Counted from the stretch's first letter, positions 22,501-34,394 are shown. The stretch: 64,000 bases of DNA from Beroe forskalii (GCA_011033025.1 WFMF01000007.1:558001-622000); one strand, 5' to 3'. Numbers and translations: made by a program. The notes: generated from the sequence alone by a model not told the origin.

Positions 22501-25358
22501 TGTCGTCAGCTGAGTATGAATGTATGAATAGTGCTAATGACTGACAATGGTTTTTAGAAATATGGGGATGAAGCCCAAAAAAACAAAGCCCCACCCTACT
22601 TTTTCGATTCTTGGGCTAGGTTTTTTGGTTTTTTGGTTTTTTTGGGTTACATTTTAGTTATTTCTAGCACCTTTCCAAACAATTTTGGGTCAAAATTCGA
22701 TTGTTTTATGATGTCTACCATGTGACTGTAGATCCACAGGAGCTTGGTATAGCTTAAAATGACCTATCATTGTGTAATTTACTGAATATGATTGAGAATT
22801 TTCACTCATCTAATCGTTCTGAAATTGGTCCAATTATTCAAAATTCACGTTCATGACTGTTTTGTTAATTTTCAAGAAGACATTTTATTATTGTTGGGAT
22901 GTTAATACTGAAATTCCTCTGTTATTAAGACACTTGCAAAGTTTTTTTTAACAAGTATATAAGATGATTTCCAATAGGTACCCATACTTTTTCCTATACG
23001 TTTCGCTGCATTCTTAGGAATTCACGTCTTAGTGACTTCCAATAGTAATCAGTCAAGTAAAAGCATCCATTTATATACTAGAGCTGATCCTGGGACCCTG
23101 AGTGAACCCCAAGTGACCCGTTGCGGGTCTCTCAGGGGTGTCCCCTTGTCCCTACTGACACCTAGTTGACTTCCTAGTGAACATTTCAAGGCTTTTCCCC
23201 TGGTCAGTGGTCACTGGTCACCCTCAACTGACCCAGTGACCCACTATTTTAACACTATTTATGCCTGTTTTCGAATAAATTTTACAACTTAAACTGGATT
23301 CTGACCTCTTGTAAACATTGACTAACGCTACCTGGCACTTAACACTTATCACTTTAGTGATGAACTTTTATATATGTTTTGATGTTGACATTTGAACAGC
23401 TTCAATTAAAGTTTAATGACCCATAAAAAGACACATTGATAAAGCGCACACAGAAAGGCCCAATAAGCTAATAAGTTAATAAGATCACATATAGCCTTTT
23501 GTCGATCCTTGGTCAAGAAATAAAATGAACAGTCAATAGTCCTATGCTGAGAGGGGTTGTGAGGTTAGTAAGGTGAAAAAGGATTCCCGCAGAGAGAAAA
23601 TGTAACGAAGGTATTCACTAACGTCTAACACCAACCCTAACACTAACTAAGTAACCATGGCCCTAGCTGTTAATCTTCAGAGCATGTTTGGGTCCCCAGT
23701 CCCTTATACTGAAGGTAACCTGGGAAAACTATCTCCTTAACTCCTTACTCTGGAGTCTGGTGGGTACTTTTTCCAGGTCAGATCCAATCGAGATTAGCCA
23801 AAGGGGTCATACTACTGTTCTAGGACCTAAGTGTTTATCAAAAGCTGTTTGAACATAGTCCTTTAATTGTAGAGTAATGAGCTTATCTGAGCCTCTTGTC
23901 AATTCTATTTCACGTACTTACTTAGGCTGATCCTTAGCTTTATTGCTCCAATCAGTCCTGGAAGACCTTTATGTGGACCTAACATTCCTCCCTGCTGAAC
24001 CAAGGCCAATCATATTTTTACACTACCTGACTGAGTGACCCTAACCCCTGGGGATACTTTACATGCCCTTTCCTGGCCCTTAATTTTCAGCATATTACAA
24101 CTAGAGGCATATACAATATACATCGCAACATTATTCTCAGAAGGTGTAGAGCTAACCCTGTATGGAGCCCTACGGTTTTCACTTTTCAGTTCCTTGTTTA
24201 ATGAGCCATGCAGCTAGGACATCCACCGCATTGAGCCAGGCAAGACATGTAGGTTCTCTACACTCCATGGTTATAAGTTGCATATATACCGCCAGCACAC
24301 AGGAAATATTTCTTTGTGCTTTGAAGGGTAGGTGAATCAAGGTGAAACTGCACTTGGCAAACCCTTACCAACCCCAGAGGAAATTTGACTGACCTTTTTC
24401 TGATACCTATTTCATATTTCACTGACCCCTAGCAAGAAGTTAAAAACCTGAGTGACCTTCTCACCTCTTCTGAAGTTCTGACTGCAATAGTGGTCCCTTT
24501 ATGACCATTGGCTGACTTCATGCTGAACCTTGGCTGTTCCTTAATAACAACTGAATGAGTGATTATCTGATGTCTTGATTGTCCTCAATCAACTTCTTCC
24601 CTCAAAAGCCTTTTGATCCCAAAGTAGCATGGCGACCCATCATGCTTTACCTTGTCTAACTCCTGGCTCCTTCTGACCATTACCTGATATTGGACAATCA
24701 TAGGTGACTGGCTCCCTGGCGACCCTTAGCTATCCTTAGACATGGTGACTTTTCCGGTGCAAAACACCTTGTTAATCTCTCTCAGATAACACTAGTCTGA
24801 ACTTTATCAGCCATGAACAAACCAGTGAGCCCTGAGAAACCCCCTGGTTCACGTCTAGCACTTGGCAGTTTGCAGGGCCCCTATGTCCTTATTTCAGCAC
24901 TGAGTGGCCTCCTGGCCTGTTGATTCAAGTCAGACCCCTATTAACCCCCTGCTGATCCATGCTGGCTGACCCTGGGCAACTCTTGAGCAGTGCTTCGCTG
25001 ATAGTTCACCAAAACAATGCCTTGACGTACTGATTACGTCATATAAAACACCATAAATCACCCAAAACATCAATAAAAACTGACGAATATTGTTTGAAAC
25101 TATAGTGATATCAATAACAACACATTAATAGCATCAACAATCCATATTGGCATGAAAAAGTCAAAATTTTTGAAAAAAACCTAACCCAAAAAAAACCAAA
25201 AAATACCGAAAAATACCGAAAAATACCAAAAAATACCAAAAAAACCCAAAAAATACCAAAAAAAACCAAAAAAAAACCAAGGCCCACCCTACTTTTCCGA
25301 TTCTTGGGCTAGGTTTTTTTTGGTTTTTTTTGGTTTTTTTTGGGCTTCATCCCCCCCC
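16581..25358 (-). mobile_element. 2.8-kb TIR element, copy 1 (reverse, split by the 6-kb duplication)
   Basis: Starts GGGGGGGATGAAGCCC and ends GGGCTTCATCCCCCCCC, flanked by AAATAT on both sides (16575-16580, 25359-25364). The empty site is preserved in the inverted copy near 31540-31550 (TTTAAATATATCG, read on the minus strand). Orientation is opposite to the copies at 42906 and 53391. The interior equals theirs except that everything from 18376 to 24385 is the second unit of the tandem duplication, so the expected element is 16581 to about 18370 continuing at about 24385. No transposase is visible. Confidence 0.75.
18376..24385 (+). repeat. Tandem duplication of about 6 kb, copy B
   Basis: Begins with only the right half of the 869-bp palindrome. 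Differences from copy A include loss of about 105 bp equivalent to 12664-12768, a shorter (CA)n (19924-19937), small insertions such as TTTTTAAAAACAG near 20018, and many single-base indels. It ends smoothly into the rest of the 2.8-kb element, so copy B is the intact version. Confidence 0.8.
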
Positions 25359-27000
25359 AAATATATCGTTGCCTCGAAAACAAATTATTGGACTGTGGTG
25401 TGGCATCTATAATTACATATCAAAGACTGACATCTTTGTTTGCTTTTCATAATATTTTATTTTTAAAGCGAAATGACTCAAGTCAGAGTTTCCTACCTTC
25501 TTATACAAGTAATGGGGGGGGGCAACTTCGAAAAACCCCAGGTGGATATTAAAATTGTCAAATGGGGGTTAAATCTTTCGGGGGTTTATGGGGGTTAAAG
25601 GAGGCTAAACTGATAAAAATCACCGTTTTTCGGTCGGAAAATTCGATTATCTTTCGAAATTCGAAATGGTACTGTGGATATTCGGCCTGTTTTGAAATGG
25701 TGCCAATTTCCATGAGGATGTTTGATCCAATTTTGAAATGTACCATTTAAGTTGAGGTCAATCGATCTTTTCTGAAATGGTACTATTTCAATTGAGGATT
25801 TCGACCCTTTGAGGATTTTCGATTCTTTTCTGAAATGATACCATTTTTTGCTAAGGATTTTTGACCCACTTTTGAAATGGTACCTACCATTTAATTCTAA
25901 GTTGAGGACAATCGACCCTTTTCTGAAATTGTACCATTTCTGTTTGGTATTTTTGACCCCTTTCTGAAATGGTACCAATTAATTGACGATTTTCTACGTC
26001 TTTCCGAAATTCAAATGGGACCATTTTAGTTGGGGATTTTCAATCCTTTCCTGGAATGGTACCATTTCTGTTTGGTATTTTTGTTGAGAATATTTGCTCC
26101 TCTTTGGAAATGGTATAACTTTTGTCGAGGATTTTCCCCCTTCTCAAATGGTACCATTTTTTGTTGAGGAATTTTGAACTAATTCAGAAATGGTACCATT
26201 TTTAAAGAGAATTTTCTGTATTTTTTTCAAATGCTGCAATTTTTGTTGAATATTTTCGACCCTGTTCTGAAATGGTACCATTTTAGTTGTTGATTTTTGG
26301 CCCTATTTTGAAATGGTACCGAGTATCTGCAAATTTAAACCCCCAAAAACCCCAAAGTGGTTATGAAAAAAACCAAATAAGGGACTCATTTCTCGAGGTT
26401 TATGGGGTTTTTCGGCGTTGCCCCCCTACCCCCAAGTAATTCATGTCATTTCAAGATTTTAGTCCGAACTCACGAGGCTTTGGCTCCACATTCCGTGCTT
26501 ATTATGGAAACCCCATTTGTATCTCAGGGTTGGCCGTTGGCACTTGAATATATGAGTTGGTAATAAAAAAGAGATATGAGCTTGTAATAATATAAGTCAG
26601 AAGTTGAAGAAAAATTGGATATTGTCCTTTTATGGGAGCCGTCACATATTACGTCAGCTCTATTTGGTCATTTTCAACCACCTTCCCCCGTCTGTCATCT
26701 CATGCCATCATTGGGTGACCGGTGACCCCTTCCCCTTGCTGATATCATCATCGACCATACCTCCCCCCCCCCCCCCCAATTTGCAAAACAAATTTTGATA
26801 GTTTCGGATCGAAACAACAGACATTAATATCAATCATGTACGTGTGGTGTGATTCATATTATCGAACAAAATTTGGTCCTTCTTGTTACAGGAAAACCAC
26901 AGTTAATAATTAAATGGCCTGTCACGTACCCAATTAATTTAGAAATATAGATTGGGGTCGTACGAGTGAATTTCGACGACACACCTGCGTTACACCTACG
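25359..27000 (+). repeat. Left arm of a large inverted repeat (family X)
   Basis: Reverse-complements 29862-31550. Shared landmarks are the GGCAAC MITE, GGGAGCCGTCACATATTACG and GGTCGTACGAGTGAATTTCG. Arm length is about 1.65 kb, with a central spacer of about 2.9 kb. The homology of the right arm continues past the arm end into sequence equivalent to 16402-16580, up to the N gap. Confidence 0.75.
25506..26440. mobile_element. MITE of about 919 bp built of AAATGGTACCATTT units
   Basis: The element proper is 25514-26432, with inverted ends (poly-G)GGCAAC..CGAAAAACCCC and the 8-bp duplication CAAGTAAT at 25506-25513 and 26433-26440. The interior is a series of units about 50-60 bp long, each containing the palindrome AAATGGTACCATTT and a GAGGATTTTCGACCC-like string. 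A second copy lies in reverse at about 30445-31392 within the inverted repeat. Non-coding, since frames are repeat by-products. Confidence 0.7.
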
Positions 27001-27307
27001 ACACACCTACGACACACCTGCGACACACCTACGACACACCTGCGACACATCCACAACACGCCTACGACACATCCACGACACAACTGCGACACATCCACGA
27101 CACACCTGCGACACATCCACAACACGCCTACGACACATCCACGACACAACTGCGACACACCTGCGAGTTGTGTCGCAGGTGTGTCGTAGGTGTGTCGTGG
27201 TTGTATCACAATAACAATAGAACTTATGTTTGAGTTGTGTCGCAGGTGTGTCGCAGGTGTGCCGCAGGTGTGTCGCAGGTGTGTCGTCGAAATTCACTCG
27301 TACGACC
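26951..27307. repeat. 11-bp satellite with an orientation switch, bounded by inverted ends
   Basis: GACACACCTGC / GACACACCTAC / GACACATCCAC units read forward from about 26978 to 27164 and as the complement (GCAGGTGTGTC) from about 27166 to 27287. Both edges carry GTCGTACGAGTGAATTTCG in inverted orientation (about 26957 and 27286-27305). A shorter version stands at about 29862-29924. Long frames here (TPATHLRHT, MCRRRVV) are repeat products. Confidence 0.8.
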
Positions 27308-27308
27308 C

Positions 27309-27697
27309 TTATTGGCCTTTATTTAGCCGGCCTTTTTATTAACCGGCCCTATGGACAAAAATCGAATCATTTTTGAACCTTTTAATCGGCCTCTTGGACA
27401 AAAACTTTTCTATTCGTTGCCAGATCACGGATTTTATGATCTAAAATGACCGCTTAAACCATTTTGAATTGCATCAAAAGGTCCAAATCCCAGTCTAATA
27501 TGATGATTTAGGTCATTATTGTGTAATGTTATGGCGTTCAAGAGAATTGAGCACTGTATAAGCCAATTCATAAAATTTTCATTTGATCTAAATTACTGGC
27601 CTCTAATTTGACCGGCCTTTTTTCAACCGGCCCTTTGTACAAAAATCTCCAAAGTCGTTTTTTTCCTTTTAAGGGCCAGTTAAATAAAGGCCAATAA
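27309..27697. mobile_element. Nested MITE with TTATTGGCCTTTATTTA ends
   Basis: Inverted ends TTATTGGCCTTTATTTA, each followed by a GGCC-rich block (GCCGGCCTTTTTATTAACCG on the left and TTTTTTCAACCGGCCC towards the right). Non-coding interior. No certain TSD. Confidence 0.5.
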
Positions 27698-28030
27698 AGT
27701 ATTGCAGAAATGCAATGGGTACTCCAAACAAAATATTTTACGCGAAAAAGTTTTGAAATCGTATCCTTTTAACTTTTTAGGATGTAAAATTTCAAGAATT
27801 TTGCTGACGTCAGCAGAGTTCAAACCCTCTACTTTCCTATGCCATCATCTTTCAGCATTAATTGGAAACCCCTCCCTTCGGGTTTTGACGTTTAAATATG
27901 TGACGGCTCCCTTATGAAATGCATATCAGTTTTATTGGAATTTTCAAATGTGAAACATCGTGGTTAGCCTGGTACTCTTATTGTGCAGTCAGTTCCACGC
28001 TGCTATTAGTATTTAATTCATTAATACACA

Positions 28031-29323
28031 ATACCTGGGATTTCAGATCTGTTGACTCCTCTAGAAGCTGCTATTAGACAGAGCTTTCTTCCAGCAATCA
28101 TCGGAAGACAAGTTTCTGATTGTGAGAGAGATTTGTTCACATTGCCTGTGAGACTAGGGGGGCTTGGTATCTCGAATCCAATTGAAAGTTCAGAATTCGA
28201 GTTCCAGGCTTCAGAGAAAATCACAGACAATCTGAAGAAGTTGATCATCAATCAGCAGTCAACACTTGATGGGTATCAGACTGAGACTGTGACTAAGATG
28301 ACTAGTGATTGTTTGAAGGACAAGGAAGTGAGGTTGCTGAGGAAGATATCTGCTATTGTATCGGACTCTTCTGGTGGTAAGTTGAAAAGGTCCATCACCT
28401 TAGCCCAAGAGAAGGGTGCTGGGGCATGGCTCACGGTTCTTCCTATTGGTTCTCTTGGGTGGGTGCTGAACAAGGAGGAGTTCAGGGATGCCATCAGACT
28501 TAGGTACGGCTGGCAGATTCCCAACATACCAGCATTCTGTGTTTGTGGAAGAAGAATTCTGTAGACCACTTTAATTTGTAAAAATGGTGGCTACTTAATC
28601 TTCAGACACAACAGGTCCGTGACACAAATGCTGCGTTTTTGAGGGAAGTCTGTCAGGACGTTAAGACTGAGCCAGAACTGATCCCAATCGACTCTAGTCA
28701 GACAATCCCAGGGAATACGAAGGAAGAGGGCACGCCTCGACATTTCTGCTCGAGGGCTTTGGGGACCTTTCCAGAAGACGATGTTCTGATGTCAGAATCT
28801 TCCATCCAAAACGCTGATTCATACAAGGACCGTGACATCAAGTCAGTATACACACAACATGAGAACATCAAGAGGAAAGACTACGAACAGCGGGTGATAC
28901 AGGTGGAGAAGTGTAGCTTCACACCTCTCGTGTACAGCACATCAGGAGGAATGGCTCCTCAGGCACAGATCTTTCATAAGAGGATCGCAGAACTCGTAGC
29001 AGCGAAAACCAATGAGGAATATCGAGATGTGATCAGTATGATGAGAACAAAACTGTCATTTGCACTACTGAAAAGTGTGCTTGTGTCAGTGAGAGGATCT
29101 AGGGCAAATCCTCTCACACGCGCGAAATCCCAATTTCAGAGGTGTCGTTCAACCTCATCCCAGATGGATTTAGCGGGGATTTTACCTTTTCCTAACTTCT
29201 TAAGGGTGTATGTTTTGGCATAGCATTTTTCTATTTGAGCGAAGGAACTGAAAATCGATATCATTTTGTACTTGATATTATTTTGTTATTTATCGTTCGA
29301 TTTAAAAAAAAAAAAAAAAAAAA
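28031..29323 (+). mobile_element. 5'-truncated non-LTR retrotransposon with poly-A and TSD
   Basis: Flanked by an 11-bp direct repeat ATTAATACACA (28020-28030 and 29324-29334) and ending in a run of 21 A (29304-29324). The empty target is visible in family X copy 1 at about 5635-5660 in reverse. All of this is the hallmark of target-primed reverse transcription. Only the C-terminal third of the polyprotein remains. Confidence 0.85.
28040..29223 (+). pseudogene. C-terminal part of a reverse-transcriptase polyprotein, frameshifted
   Basis: Two frames, 28052-28564 and 28639-29223. The first has LPVRLGGLGISNP, KGAGAWLTVLPIGSLGWVLN and FRDAIRLRYGW, and ends in the first half of a Cys motif (CVCG). 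The second has FLREVCQDVKTEP, DYEQRVIQVEKCSFTPLVYS, TSGGMAPQAQIFHKRIAEL and a basic C-terminus. These blocks are familiar from reverse-transcriptase polyproteins widespread in cnidarian, echinoderm and fish genomes. Between the frames the sequence is shifted more than once: a stop at about 28578, and, in other frames near 28740-28820, RLDISARG and DVRIFHP strings that look like a restriction-like endonuclease core. I judge it a dead copy of an R2/Utopia-type (restriction-endonuclease) non-LTR element. The clade is an inference from motifs. Confidence 0.65.
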
Positions 29324-29334
29324 ATTAATACACA

Positions 29335-29861
29335 TGTTTATCGAAATATTGATTGTTCAAATTTGTTAATTGAAATCTTTCGAACATTTTCAAAGGAATA
29401 AAGTTTATTAGTGTGTTATCAAAAATACTGATTAATGATAATTATAGTTTTTGCGGCAAAAGAAGAAGTTTCTGCGGCAAAATAAATGAATCTGATTTAA
29501 CAAAACTGACATCGGGAATATTTTCGGAATTCTACTCCGTAATCTCACTCTTAATTTTCTTTCTTTAATTTTTCTTATCTCACTTTCCTTTTTAATTTCC
29601 CATCTTTAATTTTCCACATGCGATGGTCTGTACTAAAAATGTTTTTTATTTTAAATTTTAAATTTCAATTTTGCGGCGCCGAAAAATTTGCCAATATTAT
29701 ATTTTTTTTGGAATACGCGAAGAAATATTTGTGAATGTTGTCGCGCGAATGATGTTGAATTGCATTGGCGTAAATGATACGACGACGCGCAAAACACGAT
29801 TTTTTCTGAAATCGAATTTTATAAAAACGAATTCTGATGTTGGCGTACATGAAACACCATA
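29335..29861. repeat. Family X, copy 2, right part
   Basis: Continues the target of the retrotransposon insertion and matches the reverse complement of 4377-4560 and 5560-5650. Contains GTTGGCGTACATGAAACACC (29839-29858) shared with 4393-4412 in reverse. No gene. Confidence 0.55.
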
Positions 29862-31727
29862 GTAACGCAGGTGTGTCGCAGGTGTATCGCAGATGCGTCG
29901 TCGAAATTCACTCGTACGACCCCAATAAGGTATGATATCTATATTTCTAAATTAATTGGGTACGTGACAGGCCATTTAATTATTATCTGTGGTTTTCCTG
30001 TAACAAGAAGGACCAAATTTTGTTCGATAATATGAATCACACCACACGTACATGATTGATATTAATGTCTCTTGTTTCGATCCGAAACTATCAAAATTTG
30101 TTTTGCAAATTGGGGGGGGGGAGGTATGGTCGATGATGATATCAGCAAGGGGAAGGGGCCACCGGTCACCCAATGATGGCATGAGATGACAGACGGGGAA
30201 GGTGGTTGAAAATGACCAAATAGAGCTGACGCGTAATATGTGACGGCTCCATAAAAGGACAATATCCAATTTTTCTTCAACTTCTGACTTATATTATTAC
30301 AAGCTCTCTTTTTTATCACCAACTCATATATTCAAGCGCCAACGGCCAAGCCTGAGATACAAATGGGGTTTCCATAAAAAGAACGGAATGTGGAGCCAAA
30401 GCCTCGTGAGTTCGACTAAAATCTTGAAATGACATGAATTACTTGGGGTAGGGGCAACGCCGAAAACCCCCATAAACCTCGAGAAATGAGTCCCTATTTG
30501 GTTTTTTCACTTATCCACTTTGGGGTTTTTGCCTTTAGGGGTTTAAAATTTGGTAGATACTCGGTACCATTTCAAAATAGGGCCAAAATCAACATCTAAA
30601 GTGGTACCATTTCAGAAAAGGGTCGAAAAATATTCAACAAAATTGCAGCATTTGAAAAAATACAGAAAATTCTCTTTAAAAATGGTACCATTTCTGAATT
30701 AGTTCAAAATTCCTTAACAAAAAATGGTACCATTTGAGAAGGAGGAAAAATCTCGACAAATTTATACCATTTCCAAAGAGGAGCAAATATTCTCAACAAA
30801 AATACCAAACAGAAATGGTACCATTCCAGGAAATGGTTGAAAATCCCCAACTAAAATGGTCCCATTTCGGAAAGTATTAGAAAATCGTCAATTAATTGGT
30901 ACCATTTCAGAAGGGGTCAAAAATACCAAACAGAAATGGTACCATTTCAGAAAAGGGTCGATTGTCCTCAACTTAGGAATTAAACAGGTACCATTTCAAA
31001 AGTGGGTCAAAATCCTTAGCAAAAATGGTAATCATTTCAGAAAAGAACTGAAAATCCTCAAAGGTCGAAATCCTCAATTGAAATAGTACCATTTTGAAAA
31101 GATCGATTGATCTCAACTTAAATGGCACCATTTCAAAATTGGATCAAACATCCTCATGGAATTAAAACATTTCAAAAAGGTCGAAAATCCTTACCTGAAA
31201 CGGTACCATTTGAGGGGAGAGCCGAATATCCACAGTACCATTGAATTTCGAAAGATAATCGAATTTTCCGACTGAAAAACGGTGATTTTTATCAGTTTAG
31301 CCTCCTTTAACCCCCATAAACCCTCGAAAGATTCAACCCCATTTGAGAATTTTAATATCCACCTGGGGTTTTTCGAAGTTGCCCCCCCCTTACTTGTATA
31401 AGGTGTAGAAACTCTGATTCTGAGTCATTTCGCTTTAAAATAAAATATTATGAAAAGCAAACAAAGATGTCAGTCTTTGATATGTAATTATAGAATATAG
31501 ATGCCACACCACAGTTCAATAATTTGTTCTGAGGCAACGATATATTTAAACCATTGTCAGTCATTAGCACCCCTCATACATTCATAATTAGAAGACGATT
31601 AACACTCATATAAGGATTTTCGAAAGCTTCGATTTTAACTTTCTCAAAATACCATTCAAACATTTTCAACTTCGTTCTTGAATAAGTTTTACGATGTGGG
31701 TTGTAGTCTCTCAATCTCTTTCTCCCA
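29862..31727 (-). repeat. Right arm of the large inverted repeat (family X, partial copy 3)
   Basis: Reverse-complements 25359-27000 and then, past the site where the 2.8-kb element sits in the left arm, 16402-16580. It therefore shows that element's empty site (about 31540-31550). It ends abruptly at the N run. Confidence 0.75.
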
Positions 31728-31827
31728 NNNNNNNNNNNNNNNNNNNNNNNNNNNNNNNNNNNNNNNNNNNNNNNNNNNNNNNNNNNNNNNNNNNNNNNNN
31801 NNNNNNNNNNNNNNNNNNNNNNNNNNN
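31728..31827. other. Assembly gap of exactly 100 N
   Basis: A 100-base N run is the convention for a gap of unknown length. It lies inside family X sequence, so a repeat-induced join is likely. Linkage of the two sides depends on scaffolding. Confidence 0.98.
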
Positions 31828-33713
31828 GTAACTGAGTGCTCATTGCATGATATCAAGACATTGATTTTAGTAACATAACTTAGTGATTCTTCAGTACTAC
31901 AACTGAAAACTGACATATTTTTGACAACTGATTATAAATTTTTGACTTTTCAGAATTTGGAGATATTTTCGGAGTTTCTGAGACATCGTAATGTCTTTCA
32001 ACTCTGAGGAAATAGTGAAATAAATATCGAATGAAAGATTCGTCGGCAGAGTAGGTGATTGGATATTAGCATCAGCACCACATCCAAAAAGCCGATTCAT
32101 AGCATGAATTATTAGTAATTATTTACGTAAAAAATACTGAAAGATGCTTGTTTAAAAAGTAGTGAATTTATATCAGGGTCTATTGAGCGAAGATAATGTC
32201 AATTAATCAATTTGGATTTTAGAATTATGCTTTTAAATATATCAGTTGAAGTATCAGATCAATGCAGTTTAAATAAATTCGCTTACAGTGAGTATCATTG
32301 CATATTATCAATTGTTTTAATTGATGACATAATGTGAGCTTGCAAGCTGGCTTTATTTGAGAAGTCAGGAGCTCAGCTGCTGATCTTTGAAAATCCTTTG
32401 GCAGGGCAACCCAAAAAGGGAAAAGTCAACAAAAAAACGGGGAAATAAAAGAGGAATTTCTCTATTGGGGTCAATAATCAAGGGACGGTTTTTGACTGTC
32501 TCAAAAGTACAATCCAAGATATTGTTCATGTTAGATAGGTGTATTCTTCAGTTTAAGCCAAGGTAGTGATTGATAAACTGTATATATTTCAAATCAATCC
32601 AGGATTATAGACTTATAGTGCTTAATAGATGTTTTTCTGAACAGCCCAAAAATCAAGGCAAGAAAAAAAGGGGGCTTGGTAGGGCAACGTCCAAAAAGCA
32701 GGTCACCCTACCAAAGGTTCAAGTTAACAGCTTTGGTCAGTCATGAGTACATATACTGGATTTCTCCAAAATTTAACAAAGCAATTTCATCCTACCCAGT
32801 ACCCACTTTATGTTGAAAATGGGAAAGGGCATGGTTATATTAATTTGGGCTTGTACAAGATTTGACTTTAACTTAAAGAATTAATCAGTAGAATTTGCCA
32901 AAAAATATGAAATCCCTTGGGTACATTTCCCATAAGTGTTGGAAAAAATTGGATAATTTGCCAATTTGCTACTCAACGTCATTTCATGTATGTAATAGTA
33001 GACTGCTTTTCTTTAGAGTTGTTTTTTCAATTTATGATCTTATCCTAACATTTTCTATGGCCATATTATGGTCTATGTACAATTTTACCAATTTAAAGCT
33101 CTAAGCCATGTAATCTGGAATCAAGTATATGGAATATCTTTTATGTACTCAACTGCAGATTTGGTTAATTGACCTAGCTCTAGCACATGTTAATTTCTAA
33201 CAATCAACATGAGCATGTACATCAAAGGGCAAATACACTTATTCTATAGACCTCCAGAATATTGTTAATTTAGAAATATACACTTCTAATTCTTGGCCAG
33301 ACAAAATTGATTGCATTAAGTGATTGTTTACTTTAATCATTAAATAAGAATGTAATTTCTAGAAGTATAACTTATCATGGTGTAAATAAGAAAAACAAAA
33401 TAAAACTCACCACTGCAAAACCTTCTGGACTGTTCTGTATCCTAAGAATGATAGCTTTTGTCAAAGAATTTCATATTAATGAATACTGAATGCATGCATT
33501 CAGATGAAACAATGGCCCGAATGCAGAAGTTAATGATTTCCCTTATCTTTAAGGAAAAGCCTTAAATTTAAGGGTTTCCTTCAAAAAATGACCTTTTCCC
33601 TTGAAACCAGTGGCAAATCTTGGAGAATTTAGGGCGTTTGAACTCGAAATTATGGTTTTCCGGCACTAGGGCACCCATGCTGGTGTGAACAAGCCATCTC
33701 GAGTTCGGAAATA
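31828..33713. other. Intergenic; one possible MITE
   Basis: 32396-32720 has inverted ends CTTTGGCAGGGCAACCC / GGTCACCCTACCAAAG and may be a MITE of about 325 bp. The rest is A/T-rich with short motif-free frames (31897-32100, 32895-33104). Confidence 0.35.
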
Positions 33714-34183
33714 CCTTATTACAGGAAATTAAGAAAGCAGTTAATTAAGAAACTGGGCAAAAAAGTTTCTTAATAAACTGCTTCTTAATTAAATGTTTCT
33801 TTAATTATATGTAGATTAATTTTATGTACCTTAATTTTGTGACTCTTAATTTAATGAAATATTAATTCTACATTAATACTAGAAAAACTCGTATTTCAAA
33901 CACCATAAAAGACTTGAGAGACACCTCATTTGACTTAATCTTTGATCCTTTTGCCGGTTTTAGCACGGAATTTGAAAATTTTACAACCTTATTGGTATTA
34001 ATAGCTTGCCTGAGAAAAATTTTCGGTAAAAAAGTATATTCTCATTCTATAAAGTTTCTTAATTTATTCCAGTTCCAAAAAAGTTTCTTAATTAATTTTC
34101 AGCCTTAAAAAAGTTTCTTAATTTGCTGCTTCCTTATTTTCCTGTCGATTAATTAGTTGCTTACTTAATTTGTTACAATAAGG
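33714..34183. mobile_element. AT-rich MITE with TA duplication
   Basis: Ends CCTTATTACAGGAAATTAAG and CTTAATTTGTTACAATAAGG are imperfect inverted repeats flanked by TA (33712-33713, 34184-34185). The interior is full of AATTAAGAAAC/GTTTCTTAATT strings in both orientations. TA flanks fit Tc1/mariner-type mobilisation. Confidence 0.55.
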
Positions 34184-34394
34184 TATGCATGCAGTACCAA
34201 AGTAGAGCGTCAAGAAGAGGTTCACTAAAACGTAGTGTATTTTTAAGGAAATTGCTTTAAAAATGAGGGAATCCCTTATAATCGAAAGGGAAACCCTTAA
34301 AAATTGAGGGGATCCCCCAGCAAATCCACTAGTTTTTAAGGGATTCCCCTATGCTTTCCCTTAAGATTTAAGATACACTTCGGGTTAAGAGGGT

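Larger units (their letters stand above)
26634..27911. mobile_element. 1.28-kb TIR element containing satellite and a nested MITE
   Basis: Ends GGGAGCCGTCACATATT and AATATGTGACGGCTCCC are inverted and flanked by TTAT on both sides (26630-26633, 27912-27915). It is missing from family X copy 1 near 5770. It contains a poly-C run (26763-26778), the flipped 11-bp satellite (26951-27307) and a nested element (27309-27697). No coding sequence is recognisable. Confidence 0.6.
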
